Positions 1 through 8,497 of a stretch of DNA of 64,000 bases are shown here, in pieces. Numbering within the stretch: position 1 is the first letter of the stretch; every line of letters starts with the position of its first letter. Under the pieces are notes generated by a model, which saw nothing but the letters and a program-made list of their open reading frames with translations, was not told where the DNA came from and did not search any database. The translations under genes and the position numbers were made by a program. This DNA is from Rhodothermales bacterium (lineage in GTDB: Bacteria > Bacteroidota > Rhodothermia > Rhodothermales > UBA10348): contig JANQQV010000013.1 of the NCBI GenBank assembly GCA_028284865.1, forward strand, positions 1-64,000, read 5' to 3'.

Positions 1-209
1 TTGCAAGCCACGCGCCAAAAACCTGGCACGCCCCCCAAAACCCTCCAAACAGCCTGCAATCAACGATCAGTCATCCGTGCCAACACGAAAAGTGTTTCGG
101 CAGCGAAACAGACCTGGTGCGATTGGATGACAAATGCTCGCTTCCTCTGCACCCGCACCTAGGTCCACACCGTAGATTGAACGCCCCAACCCCCCAGATC
201 GCGACGCAC
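1..209. other. Leading intergenic sequence
   Basis: No coding sequence, RNA gene or convincing terminator was recognised before the cupin gene. The in-frame upstream extension of the cupin reading frame (from 117) is Pro/His-rich and does not look like part of a cupin fold, so it was left out of the gene. Confidence 0.4.
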
Positions 210-530
210 ATGCACCAGACTCCTACCGAGGCCTTGAAGGCCCTCTCGCAACACGACGGTCCTTTCAAGGTGCTGTTCGAACACGGCTCGTTGCAGGTAG
301 AGATCTACCAACCCGAAAAGGTGGACCTTCAGACGCCCCACACGCGTGACGAGCTATACGTCGTGATCTCCGGGACAGGTGAGTTCATCAACGGGCCAGA
401 GCGCCACGCCTTTGCTCCCGGTGATGTGCTGTTCGTGCCCGCAGGAGTCGACCACCGCTTCGTCGACTTCACTGAGGACTTCGCCACGTGGGTGTTTTTT
501 TACGGACCCGAAGGAGGAGAAGCATCATGA
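210..530 (+). CDS. Cupin domain protein
   Basis: This is a small single-domain cupin of 106 residues. Cupin motif 1 is the segment around residues 43-61, with H44 and E48 as candidate metal ligands. Motif 2 is around residues 70-84, with the PGD turn and H82. The canonical HxH pair is reduced to one His. The ATG at 210 was chosen over an upstream start at 117 because the extra 31 residues look non-coding. The protein has no signal peptide and is probably cytoplasmic. Its stop overlaps the next start by four bases (ATGA), so the two are translationally coupled. It is the first gene of a five-gene run up to 3049. The substrate cannot be told; similar small cupins are annotated as mannose-6-phosphate-isomerase-like or simply as cupins. 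Confidence 0.85.
   Translation: MHQTPTEALKALSQHDGPFKVLFEHGSLQVEIYQPEKVDLQTPHTRDELYVVISGTGEFINGPERHAFAPGDVLFVPAGVDHRFVDFTEDFATWVFFYGPEGGEAS
511..519 (+). promoter_or_regulatory. Ribosome binding site for the DUF6265 gene
   Basis: AAGGAGGAG lies seven bases before the ATG at 527, inside the end of the cupin gene. It fixes the start of the downstream gene at 527 rather than at the in-frame ATG at 488. Confidence 0.8.
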
Positions 531-1003
531 GAAGCATCACGGGAATCATCGCCGTAGTAGCCCTTACGCTGGCCGCTCAAAACGCGTTAGCTCAAGAGTC
601 CGATTGCACGTCCCTGGATACTGTGTCCTGGTTGGAAGGGACATGGGTCACTGAATCGAATGGCCGAAGGACCACCGAGACCTGGGCATTCGTCAGCGAC
701 GACACCGTGGAAGGCGAAGGGCGGGTCACCCGGATATCAACCGGCGAGCAAACCGGCTCGGAGACGCTGCGACTGGTTGTGATGGGAGGCGAGGTCTTCT
801 ACCTGGCGAAGATTGCGTCGAATCCATTCCCGGTACCGTTCGCCCTTGTGGCTTGCGATGCGACGTCAGCTACCTTCGAGAATATGGAGCATGACTTCCC
901 CCGGAGGCTCGAATACACATGGGATGGCGACCAAGCGCTCAACGTCCAGGTCTCCGATGGTGCGGGTAACGGATTCACGCTTCCTTTCGTCAGAGAACGG
1001 TAA
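527..1003 (+). CDS. Exported DUF6265 family protein
   Basis: The product has 158 residues with a Sec signal peptide (hydrophobic stretch about residues 5-15, likely cleavage after ALAQ at about residue 22). The mature part has the DUF6265 pattern: WLEGTW near the start, then ETW, and a C-terminal half with the F.NMEHDFPRR motif. DUF6265 proteins have a small beta-barrel, lipocalin-like outline and no established reaction. The strong Shine-Dalgarno at 511-519 sets the start. It overlaps the cupin gene by four bases and is followed after 18 bases by the DoxX-like gene. Confidence 0.85.
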   Translation: MRSITGIIAVVALTLAAQNALAQESDCTSLDTVSWLEGTWVTESNGRRTTETWAFVSDDTVEGEGRVTRISTGEQTGSETLRLVVMGGEVFYLAKIASNPFPVPFALVACDATSATFENMEHDFPRRLEYTWDGDQALNVQVSDGAGNGFTLPFVRER

Positions 1004-1021
1004 TTGCGAGCCGAACGGCTA

Positions 1022-1477
1022 ATGTACATGCAGAACTTCGCTGAACTCGACCAACGCATCGCAGCGACCATGGCGCGCTGGGGCGTCCCGGCCATCCGGT
1101 TTTCGTTCGCCGTCATTTTCATCTGGTTCGGCATCCTGAAGCCGCTGGGCTACTCAGAGGCGGCCCCGTTGGTGTTGGCGACAGTGGACTGGATGCCCTT
1201 GTTGGAAGCCACGCAGTGGTTGGCTGTGATTGGGTGGTGGGAGGTTGCTATCGGAGTCTTCTTCCTGTTTCGCTCCACGCTTCGTATCGCCATTGCGCTG
1301 CTCTTGCTGCAGATGGTCGGGACCTTCATGCCCCTGGTCATTCTTCCTTCGGTCACGTTTCAAGACGGGCTGATCCCGTTTGCGCCCACAATGGAAGGGC
1401 AGTACATCATCAAGAATCTCATGATCATCTCTGCAGCCCTGGTTGTGGGCGGGACCGTCCGGCGGAGCGAGCGCTGA
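1022..1477 (+). CDS. DoxX-like integral membrane protein
   Basis: This 151-residue protein has about four hydrophobic helices. The first contains a VIFIWFGILK segment, as in DoxX/DUF417-like small membrane proteins. Starts at 1004 (TTG), 1022 (ATG) or 1028 (ATG) are all possible; 1022 is given because it is the first ATG after the upstream stop. No enzymatic residues can be assigned. The stop is one base before the next gene's ATG, so the pair is almost certainly co-transcribed. Confidence 0.75.
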   Translation: MYMQNFAELDQRIAATMARWGVPAIRFSFAVIFIWFGILKPLGYSEAAPLVLATVDWMPLLEATQWLAVIGWWEVAIGVFFLFRSTLRIAIALLLLQMVGTFMPLVILPSVTFQDGLIPFAPTMEGQYIIKNLMIISAALVVGGTVRRSER

Positions 1478-1478
1478 G

Positions 1479-2516
1479 ATGCGGTACCCCCGACACTGCA
1501 TCGCGCTCTTAGCGGTTTCGTTGCTGTTGAGCAGCTGCGGATCCACACCTTCAGATTCCAGGCACGAGACTGATGAAGTGGTTCTCCCGGCCGCACCGTG
1601 TTCACCTCCGGGAGCAGGGATCACGTGGGGCGGCGACGACATGTTCGGCGATGATGTTCAGTCTGATCCCAAACGGACCCTGGTATTAATGGGCGGTGGC
1701 CCGGAAGTGGATGAAGCGTCACGCCTTTTCGTTGAAGCGGCTGAAGGAGGCGACATCCGAATCCTCAGGGCAACAGGTTCGGTCACAAGCTACCCCTCGT
1801 ACTTCACCAATGAACTCGCGCCTGCTCCAGCGGCCGCCTCCGTGGCGACCATTCGAACAGACGATCCTTCTGCGTCCACAGATACAGGCGTTCACTGCCA
1901 ACTCGACCGTTCAGAGGCCGTCTGGATGGCGGGAGGTAATCAGGCCGACTATGTATTCGGGTGGAGCGAAGAGGTCCACCGCCGACTGTCAGGCAATGAC
2001 GCTGTGGTCGTCATCGGCGGGACGAGCGCGGGCGCCATGGTCATGGGGGAAGTCCTGTTCGATGCCAGGCTTGCCAGCGTCACTTCCGAAACCGTCTTAC
2101 AGAATCCCACAGCAAGCAGCGTGACGATTTCCCGCTCGCCGATTGGTCAGCCGGAGTTGCGCGGTATGATTGTCGACACACACTTCTCCGAGCGGGAACG
2201 CGAAGGACGCCTGCTCGGGTTCATGGCACGCACACGTGAGTTCATTCCCACCGGTCGCATCACGGGTATTGGCCTGGACGAGCGCTCCGCGCTGGTCATC
2301 CGTGCTGATTCGTTCCAAGTGATGACTACGGGAGGGGCCGAGGTGCATCTTTACGCGGTCGACAGCGGTGAACAGCCTCGCTCGGCGCCGTTGAGCCTGG
2401 GGCCCGTCCTGCGGATGACCCATCAGAACGGATCGGAAGGCAGCTGGCCACCTCAATTCATTCCTGCCCAAACGGACACCATTCTTGTCCGTGACGGCGT
2501 CATCGATATTCAATAG
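1479..2516 (+). CDS. Cyanophycinase-like peptidase, family S51, lipoprotein
   Basis: The product has 345 residues. An N-terminal lipoprotein signal ends at LLSSC (C20), so the protein is predicted to be exported and lipid-anchored. The nucleophile elbow GGTSAGAMVMG puts the catalytic Ser at residue 183. The DTHFSER segment around H235 and GIGLDERSALVI near residue 264 are typical of cyanophycinase-type S51 enzymes. Family members hydrolyse beta-aspartyl-arginine or related Asp-containing peptides; most exported paralogues have unknown substrates. No cyanophycin synthetase is present in the window, so cyanophycin itself is not a supported substrate. It is tightly linked to the DoxX-like gene (one base) and to the next gene (20 bases). 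Confidence 0.85.
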   Translation: MRYPRHCIALLAVSLLLSSCGSTPSDSRHETDEVVLPAAPCSPPGAGITWGGDDMFGDDVQSDPKRTLVLMGGGPEVDEASRLFVEAAEGGDIRILRATGSVTSYPSYFTNELAPAPAAASVATIRTDDPSASTDTGVHCQLDRSEAVWMAGGNQADYVFGWSEEVHRRLSGNDAVVVIGGTSAGAMVMGEVLFDARLASVTSETVLQNPTASSVTISRSPIGQPELRGMIVDTHFSEREREGRLLGFMARTREFIPTGRITGIGLDERSALVIRADSFQVMTTGGAEVHLYAVDSGEQPRSAPLSLGPVLRMTHQNGSEGSWPPQFIPAQTDTILVRDGVIDIQ

Positions 2517-2536
2517 CGAGTTCCTACGAGTCTGCG

Positions 2537-3049
2537 ATGAGCACACGACCAACCACCGTTACCGTCAACGACCGGATGCAGCAGGGATACTCCTATGTCC
2601 TGACTGAACCCGCAGGTGAAAACTTCCATCCTGAGTTCAAACCCGACCTGAGTCCTATCCAGATGCTGGAGATGGGCATATTCGGCGGCAAGTACATGAC
2701 GGATTGTCGCGATGAGTTTCCGGAAGACTGGTTTGTTGATGCGCGACTGAGCCCCGGCAAGCGGGACAACTCCCTGAACTTCTTTGGGGTCGACGCTTCG
2801 AAACCGCTTTCGTATTGGGTGGAAAAAGGCTGGATCAACGAACAGGATCCACGAGGCTGGTTCCAGTGGTATTGCCGTTACTGGATGGGTCGCCGGACCG
2901 AGGACGACGCGCGCCAGATCAAACGGTGGAAAGCCATGACGCGTCACATCGCCCAGCTAAGAAAGAATTGCGTTTCGGGCGACTGGAAATGCCGCCCTCG
3001 TCAACGCCAAGCCCTTCTGCACTGGGCCTATGATTCCCGGGAGATGTAG
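2537..3049 (+). CDS. Conserved hypothetical protein, aromatic-rich
   Basis: This 170-residue protein has no signal peptide and no transmembrane helix. It is rich in Trp, Tyr and Phe (for example WFQWYCRYWMGRR near residue 112). A basic C-terminal half carries several Lys/Arg, two Cys and a CRPRQRQ segment. Similar proteins occur widely in bacteria and some plants without a known function; that recollection is not a search result. It is last in the five-gene run and is followed by a strong hairpin at 3081-3114. Confidence 0.7.
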   Translation: MSTRPTTVTVNDRMQQGYSYVLTEPAGENFHPEFKPDLSPIQMLEMGIFGGKYMTDCRDEFPEDWFVDARLSPGKRDNSLNFFGVDASKPLSYWVEKGWINEQDPRGWFQWYCRYWMGRRTEDDARQIKRWKAMTRHIAQLRKNCVSGDWKCRPRQRQALLHWAYDSREM

Positions 3050-3080
3050 AGCCCGGTCACGCGAGACGCCCTGAACGAAA

Positions 3081-3114
3081 ACGACCGGCCCGCCACCTTG
3101 GGCGAGCCGGTCGT
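3081..3114. terminator. Bidirectional hairpin terminator
   Basis: Arms ACGACCGGC (3081-3089) and GCCGGTCGT (3106-3114) pair perfectly, flanked by A-rich sequence on the left and TTT on the right. It lies between two convergent genes and can serve both. Confidence 0.8.
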
Positions 3115-3166
3115 TTATCAGACACTACGATCTGAGTTGCGCTTGACGCGCAGGAGTGGGTTCGAT

Positions 3167-3754
3167 CTAGTGAACCATGAAGCTCACGCTTGCACGCGTG
3201 TTTTCCCACATCAGGTTCAGCGTTCCCATTCCGTCCTTCACGTCCGAGAAGAGGATGGTGAACTGGTCGATGCTGATCGGATGATCGGTCATGGTCATCG
3301 GGACACGGAAAAGGTCCATGTCGCTGTCGTAGTTGTATGAGCCCCAAATACCAGGACCGTCTTCGCGACCGCTGTTTTTGGCTTCGTGGCTCGAAACGAT
3401 CAGCGTCCAGCCATCTTCGGCCAGATCAACGAACAGGGAATATTCGCCAGCAGGCAGGTGGTTGTTGCCGAACATGAGGTCGGTCTCCGTCATGAGACGC
3501 GTCGACTTGTTGGCACCAGCGCGCCATACTTCGGCGTTGGCCAGAACACTTTCGCCGTACGAATCGCCAGAGCCAAAGATGGCCGTGCGACCACGAAGAA
3601 TGGGACGGCCGTAATCAACGACGATCCAGTTGTCACCGACATGGGTGGAGGCTTCGCCGCGCGGAGAAGCGGGACGGTCCTGGGCCTGAGCGTCGAGGGT
3701 CAGCAGGCCGATCGAAAGGAGGCCAACAAAAAGGAATGAGGTTAGATAGCGCAT
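3167..3754 (-). CDS. Exported DUF2911 family protein
   Basis: The product has 195 residues with a Sec signal peptide (to about AQAQ, residue 25). The mature region carries the DUF2911 signature: VDYGRPILRGR, an RAGANKST segment, LPAGEYSLF, and a C-terminal beta-rich part. DUF2911 proteins are common exported proteins of Bacteroidota with no known activity. It stands alone, convergent with the upstream unknown gene and divergent from the nrf genes. Confidence 0.85.
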   Translation of the reverse strand: MRYLTSFLFVGLLSIGLLTLDAQAQDRPASPRGEASTHVGDNWIVVDYGRPILRGRTAIFGSGDSYGESVLANAEVWRAGANKSTRLMTETDLMFGNNHLPAGEYSLFVDLAEDGWTLIVSSHEAKNSGREDGPGIWGSYNYDSDMDLFRVPMTMTDHPISIDQFTILFSDVKDGMGTLNLMWENTRASVSFMVH

Positions 3755-4072
3755 GGCGTCTTGCGGGATGAATGTGGTGGGGTGATTGGTTTGGGAGGAG
3801 CATCAACGACCCAAGAACCCGATCAGTTCGCTCTCTGGAACGATTCTTGGGTGAATCCCGGTCTTCGAGAAGGCTCGAAAGTAGGGGCCATCCGCTAGTT
3901 AGAGACGCTCAGTTGGTTTTCATTTCAGCGGTGCTGATTGTTGCTCCTTCAGCCTGCCTCGGATACGCCTTTCGATTCGAATTAAGGACAAAACCTGCTT
4001 AAACAGGGCCTGCGGGCCATTCAGGGATTCCCCCACAAAAGCGGTCGTCGGGTGGTTCTAGATTTGCCGCCG
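3755..4072. other. Divergent intergenic region upstream of nrfH
   Basis: The 318 bases between the DUF2911 gene (-) and nrfH (+) hold no convincing gene. Two short inverted repeats are visible: TTCGAG/CTCGAA (3864-3869 and 3874-3879, spacer AAGG) and the odd palindrome TTCGATTCGAA (3971-3981). Either could be an operator. No clear FNR- or HcpR-type box was found by eye, although nitrite and oxygen control would be expected for nrf genes. Confidence 0.35.
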
Positions 4073-4519
4073 ATGAAAAAGCAGACTTCCTTTCTCGGCC
4101 TCGTGGTGGGACTTGTCATTGGGATAAGTCTTTTCACTTTCTCTTACGCAGATGGCGGATCCTATCTGTCCAACGATCCGGTTTCCTGCGTGAATTGCCA
4201 TGTCATGAAGCCGCAGTACGATGCGTGGATCAAGGGATCCCATTCGACCGTGGCCACCTGCAACGATTGCCACGCGCCTCATGGGAATATCCTCGGCAAG
4301 CTGGCTGTGAAGGGAATCAATGGCTTCAATCATTCACTTGCCTTCACGACCAATCGGTTTCCGGAGCCTATTCGGTCCCGTGAGATGAATCAGAAAGTGA
4401 CGGAAGCCGCGTGTCGCTCCTGTCACGAACCCCTGATTCACTCAACACCGACCCTGGCCTCATCGGAAACCAGCTGTGTCCATTGTCACGACGGTGTCGG
4501 ACACAATACCCGAAACTGA
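4073..4519 (+). CDS. nrfH: Cytochrome c nitrite reductase small subunit NrfH
   Basis: This is a tetrahaem quinol dehydrogenase of the NapC/NrfH family. It takes electrons from menaquinol and passes them to NrfA at the outer face of the cytoplasmic membrane. The 148-residue product has one N-terminal membrane anchor (residues 8-24) and four CxxCH haem sites at C39, C63, C114 and C135. M45 in the HVMKPQYD segment corresponds to the axial Met known in NrfH. The ATG at 4073 was preferred to a GTG at 4052 because it places the anchor at the very N-terminus. nrfA starts three bases after the stop. Confidence 0.93.
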   Translation: MKKQTSFLGLVVGLVIGISLFTFSYADGGSYLSNDPVSCVNCHVMKPQYDAWIKGSHSTVATCNDCHAPHGNILGKLAVKGINGFNHSLAFTTNRFPEPIRSREMNQKVTEAACRSCHEPLIHSTPTLASSETSCVHCHDGVGHNTRN

Positions 4520-4522
4520 CCT

Positions 4523-5866
4523 ATGCGTAAGCAACTCCCTCTCATTCTGGTTGGCGTCGCCATTGCCTTCGCCGGTGCGCTTCTTCTCGTGAACATCGTC
4601 GAGAAGAAACAGGAAGCTCAGAATCCGTTTTTCCGCGTGACCGAGATAACGGATATGACTGACGATCCGGCCATCTGGGGTCAGAACTTCCCGTACCAGT
4701 ACGACAGCTACCTGCGGACGGTCGACATGGAGCGCACCAAGCATGGTGGAAGTGAGGCTGAATACCGAGAGCCGACAGAAGACGACCCGCGCGAGTTCAC
4801 CTCACCGACCAAACTGGACCACATGCCAGCTCTCCGTCGCATGTGGTTGGGATACGCATTCTCCAAGGACTTCCGGGAAGATCGCGGCCATGCATTCATG
4901 CTGGAGGATCAGCTGTTCACCGGACGGCAGGACGTGCCACAGCCGGGTACATGCCTGAACTGTCACGCCAGCATGGTGGTGCCGTGGATGAAAGCCGGCG
5001 ACGGCGATCTCGTTGCCGGATATGAAGCACTCAACCCCATGCCGTACGCAGAGGCTGCTTCGGAAGTAGAGCATCCGATTTCGTGTATCGATTGTCACAA
5101 TCCAGAAACGATGGAGCTTCAGGTCACCCGTCCTGGATTCATGGAAGGGATCAAGGTGCTCAAGGCCAGTCAGGGAGAGTTGGACTTTGAGGTCAATCGC
5201 GATGCCACCCATCTGGAGATGCGCTCTTACGTATGCGGTCAATGCCACGTCGAGTACTACTTCAAGGGCGAAGAGAAGCGACTGACCTTCCCATGGGACA
5301 AGGGTGTCACGGTCGATTCCATGTATGCCTACTACAACGAGGCTGGATTCAAGGATTGGACGCACGCTGAAACCGGCGCCCCGATGATCAAGGCGCAGCA
5401 CCCTGAGTTCGAGCTCTTCTCGCAGGGCACGCACTTCTCCGCGGGCGTTTCGTGTGCGGATTGCCACATGCCATACAAGCGGGTAGGTGCTCAGAAGGTC
5501 TCGGACCATCATGTGCGCAGCCCATTGCTTGACGTAGCCGCCTCCTGTCAGACGTGTCACCGTGAAGATGAAACCGCGCTCCTGGCGCGCGCTGAGAACA
5601 TCCAGGATCGCCACGCGAGGCTTCGCGACATGGCCCTCACGTCACTGGTGGATCTGATCGACGACCTGAAAGGTGCCATCGAGGCAGGCGCTGACGAAGC
5701 CACGCTCGACGAAGCACGTCAGTGGCAGCGGAAAGCGTCATTCTATGTCGACTTCGTTGAAGCGGAAAACTCGACCGGATTCCATGCGGATCAGGAAGCA
5801 GCCCGCATTCTGGCCGAGTCGATTGACGCTTCTCGTCAGGGTCAGCTCGTGTTGGCCAAGCGCTGA
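4523..5866 (+). CDS. nrfA: Ammonia-forming cytochrome c nitrite reductase NrfA
   Basis: NrfA reduces nitrite to ammonium with six electrons in the periplasm, in complex with NrfH. The 447-residue protein has an N-terminal signal/anchor (residues 5-23). It has five haem-binding sites: C144 (CLNCH), C188, C238, C311 and C342. Known active-site surroundings are visible: REDRGH (118-123), CHVEYY (241-246) and KAQHPE with H293. The first, catalytic haem site is CxxCH, not the CxxCK of the classical enzyme; CxxCH variants are known, so this is not a sign of inactivation. It is co-transcribed with nrfH and probably with the porin 68 bases downstream. Whether the N-terminus is cleaved or stays as an anchor cannot be decided by eye. 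Confidence 0.93.
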   Translation: MRKQLPLILVGVAIAFAGALLLVNIVEKKQEAQNPFFRVTEITDMTDDPAIWGQNFPYQYDSYLRTVDMERTKHGGSEAEYREPTEDDPREFTSPTKLDHMPALRRMWLGYAFSKDFREDRGHAFMLEDQLFTGRQDVPQPGTCLNCHASMVVPWMKAGDGDLVAGYEALNPMPYAEAASEVEHPISCIDCHNPETMELQVTRPGFMEGIKVLKASQGELDFEVNRDATHLEMRSYVCGQCHVEYYFKGEEKRLTFPWDKGVTVDSMYAYYNEAGFKDWTHAETGAPMIKAQHPEFELFSQGTHFSAGVSCADCHMPYKRVGAQKVSDHHVRSPLLDVAASCQTCHREDETALLARAENIQDRHARLRDMALTSLVDLIDDLKGAIEAGADEATLDEARQWQRKASFYVDFVEAENSTGFHADQEAARILAESIDASRQGQLVLAKR

Positions 5867-5920
5867 TTCAGGCCCGACGATTCGATTCGTCCGGACGTTT
5901 CAACTTTAGAACGTTTCAAT

Positions 5921-5928
5921 AGGAGAGG
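5921..5928 (+). promoter_or_regulatory. Ribosome binding site of the porin gene
   Basis: AGGAGAGG lies six bases before the ATG at 5935, a clear Shine-Dalgarno. Confidence 0.7.
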
Positions 5929-5934
5929 ACCATC

Positions 5935-7140
5935 ATGAAACGACTCCTCCTCGTTCTCGCCGTTCTTGTGGCGGGTTATGCTCCCACAGCCACGGCGCAG
6001 GAATCAGAGTCCGTACTCAGTGCACTCACTTCGGGCTCGGCCTCAGGCAACTTCTTGCTGCGCGGCGAAGGCGTGGACGCAGAGACGGTCGACGACCCGG
6101 GTCTCGCCCTGACGCTTCGCACTCAGCTCGGGTATCGCACGGCGTCCTTCAATGGGTGGTCGCTCTATTCAGAGTTCGAGGCGGTTTCGGCCGTGCTTGG
6201 CGATGATTCGTACAACAACGCGGGCGCCGGTGATCTGAACAATGGGGTGCGTGATCGGCCGGTCATTGCAGACCCGCAGGGTGCGGAGATCAACCAGGGA
6301 TGGTTGCGATACGAGCAGGACAAGGTTCGGGCTACCATAGGTCGTCAGGAAATCGTACTGACTGACTCACGGTTTGTCGGTAATGTGGGCTGGCGCCAGA
6401 ATCATCAGAGCTACGATGCGGCGCGTGTGGACGTCATGCCGTCCGACGGGATTTCCGCAACGTATGCCTACATCCGTGAGGCACACCGCATCACCGGTCA
6501 GGATGTGACCATGGGCTCGCACATTGCTGAAGGTCGTGCTGAACTCGGTGATATTGGTCGACTGACCGCGTTTGCCTTCCTGCTCGACTATCCGAACGCT
6601 CCCGCGGCGTCGCGATCCACATTCGGCGCGCGACTGGATGTCAACCGGGCGTTGAACGACGATCTGAATGCGACGGCTGAGATCAGCTACGCGATGCAGC
6701 AGGATGCATTCGACAATCCTAACGCGATCGATGCCAGCTATATGATGGCAGGTCTTGGAATCGGTAAAGGTGTGTCAAAAGTCGGCGTTCGATTCGAATC
6801 ACTCAGCGGCTCTCCCGAGGACGGCGCCTTTGTCACACCGCTGGCGACGCTGCACAAGTTCAATGGATGGGCGGATGTCTTCCTGGCCACTCCATCTGAC
6901 GGTTTGGTGGATCTGCAGGTGTCCCTCGCTCACAGGTTCAAAGAAACCAGCGTCACATTGATTGGGCACGACTTTTCGGCCACAGATGGCGATCGTCATC
7001 ATGGTCGGGAAATCGATCTGGTAGTTGGTCATCCGCTGCCAGGCGGACAGCAATTGGGAATCAAGTTGGCCTACTACATGGCGGATGAAACCGGTGCCGA
7101 TGTCACGAAGGCCTGGATCTGGACCCGCCTGGCATTCTGA
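5935..7140 (+). CDS. Outer-membrane porin, alginate-export/OprD-like
   Basis: The product has 401 residues with a signal peptide ending near TATAQ (residue 22). The rest is alternating beta-strand sequence with aromatic girdle residues. A typical alginate_export-type segment, GWLRYEQDKVRATIGRQEI, lies near residue 122. The C-terminus ends in Phe (TRLAF), as expected for insertion of a beta-barrel into the outer membrane. It follows nrfA by 68 bases with its own strong ribosome binding site. Passage of nitrite, ammonium or an organic solute is plausible from context only; the substrate is unknown. Confidence 0.8.
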   Translation: MKRLLLVLAVLVAGYAPTATAQESESVLSALTSGSASGNFLLRGEGVDAETVDDPGLALTLRTQLGYRTASFNGWSLYSEFEAVSAVLGDDSYNNAGAGDLNNGVRDRPVIADPQGAEINQGWLRYEQDKVRATIGRQEIVLTDSRFVGNVGWRQNHQSYDAARVDVMPSDGISATYAYIREAHRITGQDVTMGSHIAEGRAELGDIGRLTAFAFLLDYPNAPAASRSTFGARLDVNRALNDDLNATAEISYAMQQDAFDNPNAIDASYMMAGLGIGKGVSKVGVRFESLSGSPEDGAFVTPLATLHKFNGWADVFLATPSDGLVDLQVSLAHRFKETSVTLIGHDFSATDGDRHHGREIDLVVGHPLPGGQQLGIKLAYYMADETGADVTKAWIWTRLAF

Positions 7141-7170
7141 TCGATTCGACTGCCTAGGCTGACGTCGGGA

Positions 7171-8355
7171 TCAGCGACGGAACACCGTTCGGCTCACAAC
7201 GCTGTTTTCAGTGCGAATCGCCACGATGTATGCCGCTGTCGGCACCGCCAGCCCTGCTTCGTCGCGACCGTCCCAGATGATGGAATGCGTTCCGATCACG
7301 CGGGAGTCCGGTGTCAGTGTCCGGACCCGCTGGCCAAGCAGGTTGAAGATGTCGACTGAAACTGGGCCGGGTCGGGTGAGCGTCCACGAAATGGTAGTAG
7401 AGGCGTGGAACGGATTCGGATAAGTCTGTGCATCCAGTAGGGGCTTCGAAGGAAGGACATCGGACGCGGTATTGTGCTCGATGTCTGTGGGCACTGCAGA
7501 GACCATCATGCGAAGCTTGCCGGTGTTGAATTCACTGACGTACAGCGTGTCCCCAGTCGTAGAGGCGATGATTCCGTTGGGCCCGTTGAACGAGGCTGCC
7601 GTTCCCTGGCCGTCCGCCTGGCCTGCCGAACCGGATCCGGCAATGACCTCCAGGGCCGATCCATCAGGCCGCAAGCGGTACACCTCGTTGCGATTGTAGC
7701 TCGTGGCGTACAGCCATCCGTTGGAAAGGACGAGAAACCCGAGAAATGACTGAATAGTCGCCAACTGGGTGACCTCTCCTCCCGGTGAGATTCGAAAGAT
7801 GTTTCCGTTGTTGTAGTTGCCTACATACAGATTGCCATCGTCATCGAAGTCCATTCCGATGGGGCCATTCAAGGGAGCGCCCGACACCCAGACTTCGATG
7901 TTCGTTGGGTCGGCGATGGCGACTCGGCTGATGCGTGATCCTCGATAATGGGCTACATACAGCGTGTCTCCGCTGGGATTCAGGATCACGTTGCTGGGAT
8001 TCGCGATCGAGATGAAATCCTGCGTGACAGCCCCGCCTGAGGTCACCCGACTGATTCTGCCTCCAAATACATTGGCCACGTAGAGGTGCCCGGTGGCATC
8101 GACAGCAAGCCCGTTGGGAGTGTTGAATCCGTCAGCAAAAACCGAGACTGTACCATCAACGCCGAATTTGTGCACAGCCGAGCCCTGGTATTGGGAGATA
8201 TACAGATTGCCTTCTGAATCGAACGCCATCCCGTCCTCGAGTCCCGTGGCTGTCGGGATGGGCGTGCTGACGTTCCACTGGGCCATGAGGGGCATGTGGG
8301 TCACGGTGAAAAGAAACAGGAAGAAAAAAGGGAGCAGTAGCTGTTTCGTCTGCAT
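7171..8355 (-). CDS. Secreted NHL/SMP-30-type propeller with T9SS sorting tail
   Basis: The 394-residue protein has a signal peptide (to about LMAQ, residue 25). Roughly six repeats of the NHL/gluconolactonase type follow (recurring GxLYVxxxxxxxIxRxxxxG). The C-terminal part, about residues 310-394, is a Por-secretion/FlgD-like sorting domain: YPNPF, then VSVDIFNLLGQ and a terminal VVSRTVFRR. It is therefore predicted to leave the cell through type IX secretion. No T9SS machinery gene is in this window. It probably binds rather than cleaves a ligand, since no catalytic residues can be named. It is convergent with the porin gene. Confidence 0.85.
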   Translation of the reverse strand: MQTKQLLLPFFFLFLFTVTHMPLMAQWNVSTPIPTATGLEDGMAFDSEGNLYISQYQGSAVHKFGVDGTVSVFADGFNTPNGLAVDATGHLYVANVFGGRISRVTSGGAVTQDFISIANPSNVILNPSGDTLYVAHYRGSRISRVAIADPTNIEVWVSGAPLNGPIGMDFDDDGNLYVGNYNNGNIFRISPGGEVTQLATIQSFLGFLVLSNGWLYATSYNRNEVYRLRPDGSALEVIAGSGSAGQADGQGTAASFNGPNGIIASTTGDTLYVSEFNTGKLRMMVSAVPTDIEHNTASDVLPSKPLLDAQTYPNPFHASTTISWTLTRPGPVSVDIFNLLGQRVRTLTPDSRVIGTHSIIWDGRDEAGLAVPTAAYIVAIRTENSVVSRTVFRR

Positions 8356-8497
8356 GCAGGTTGGCCTTCAGGTTGGATTCGAGTCTCGGATCGACGGTGA
8401 TTGGCGCCGGTCCAGTTGATGGCTGGAATCCTAGCTTTTTGGGCCTTGGACATCGTTTCATCCGAGCGGATGGAACGGGTGTGCATGCGTTAATGCC

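Noticed and set aside
1479-2516. Cyanophycin storage locus
   Set aside because: No cyanophycin synthetase is present and the S51 protein is an exported lipoprotein, so intracellular cyanophycin is an unlikely substrate.
3772-4002. Possible 76-residue gene upstream of nrfH
   Set aside because: The translation has no signal, membrane or domain pattern, no ribosome binding site is visible, and the region is better read as a control region.
4954-4968. NrfA loss of function because the first haem motif is CxxCH
   Set aside because: CxxCH is known in NrfA variants, and the neighbouring Arg, Tyr and His positions are intact.
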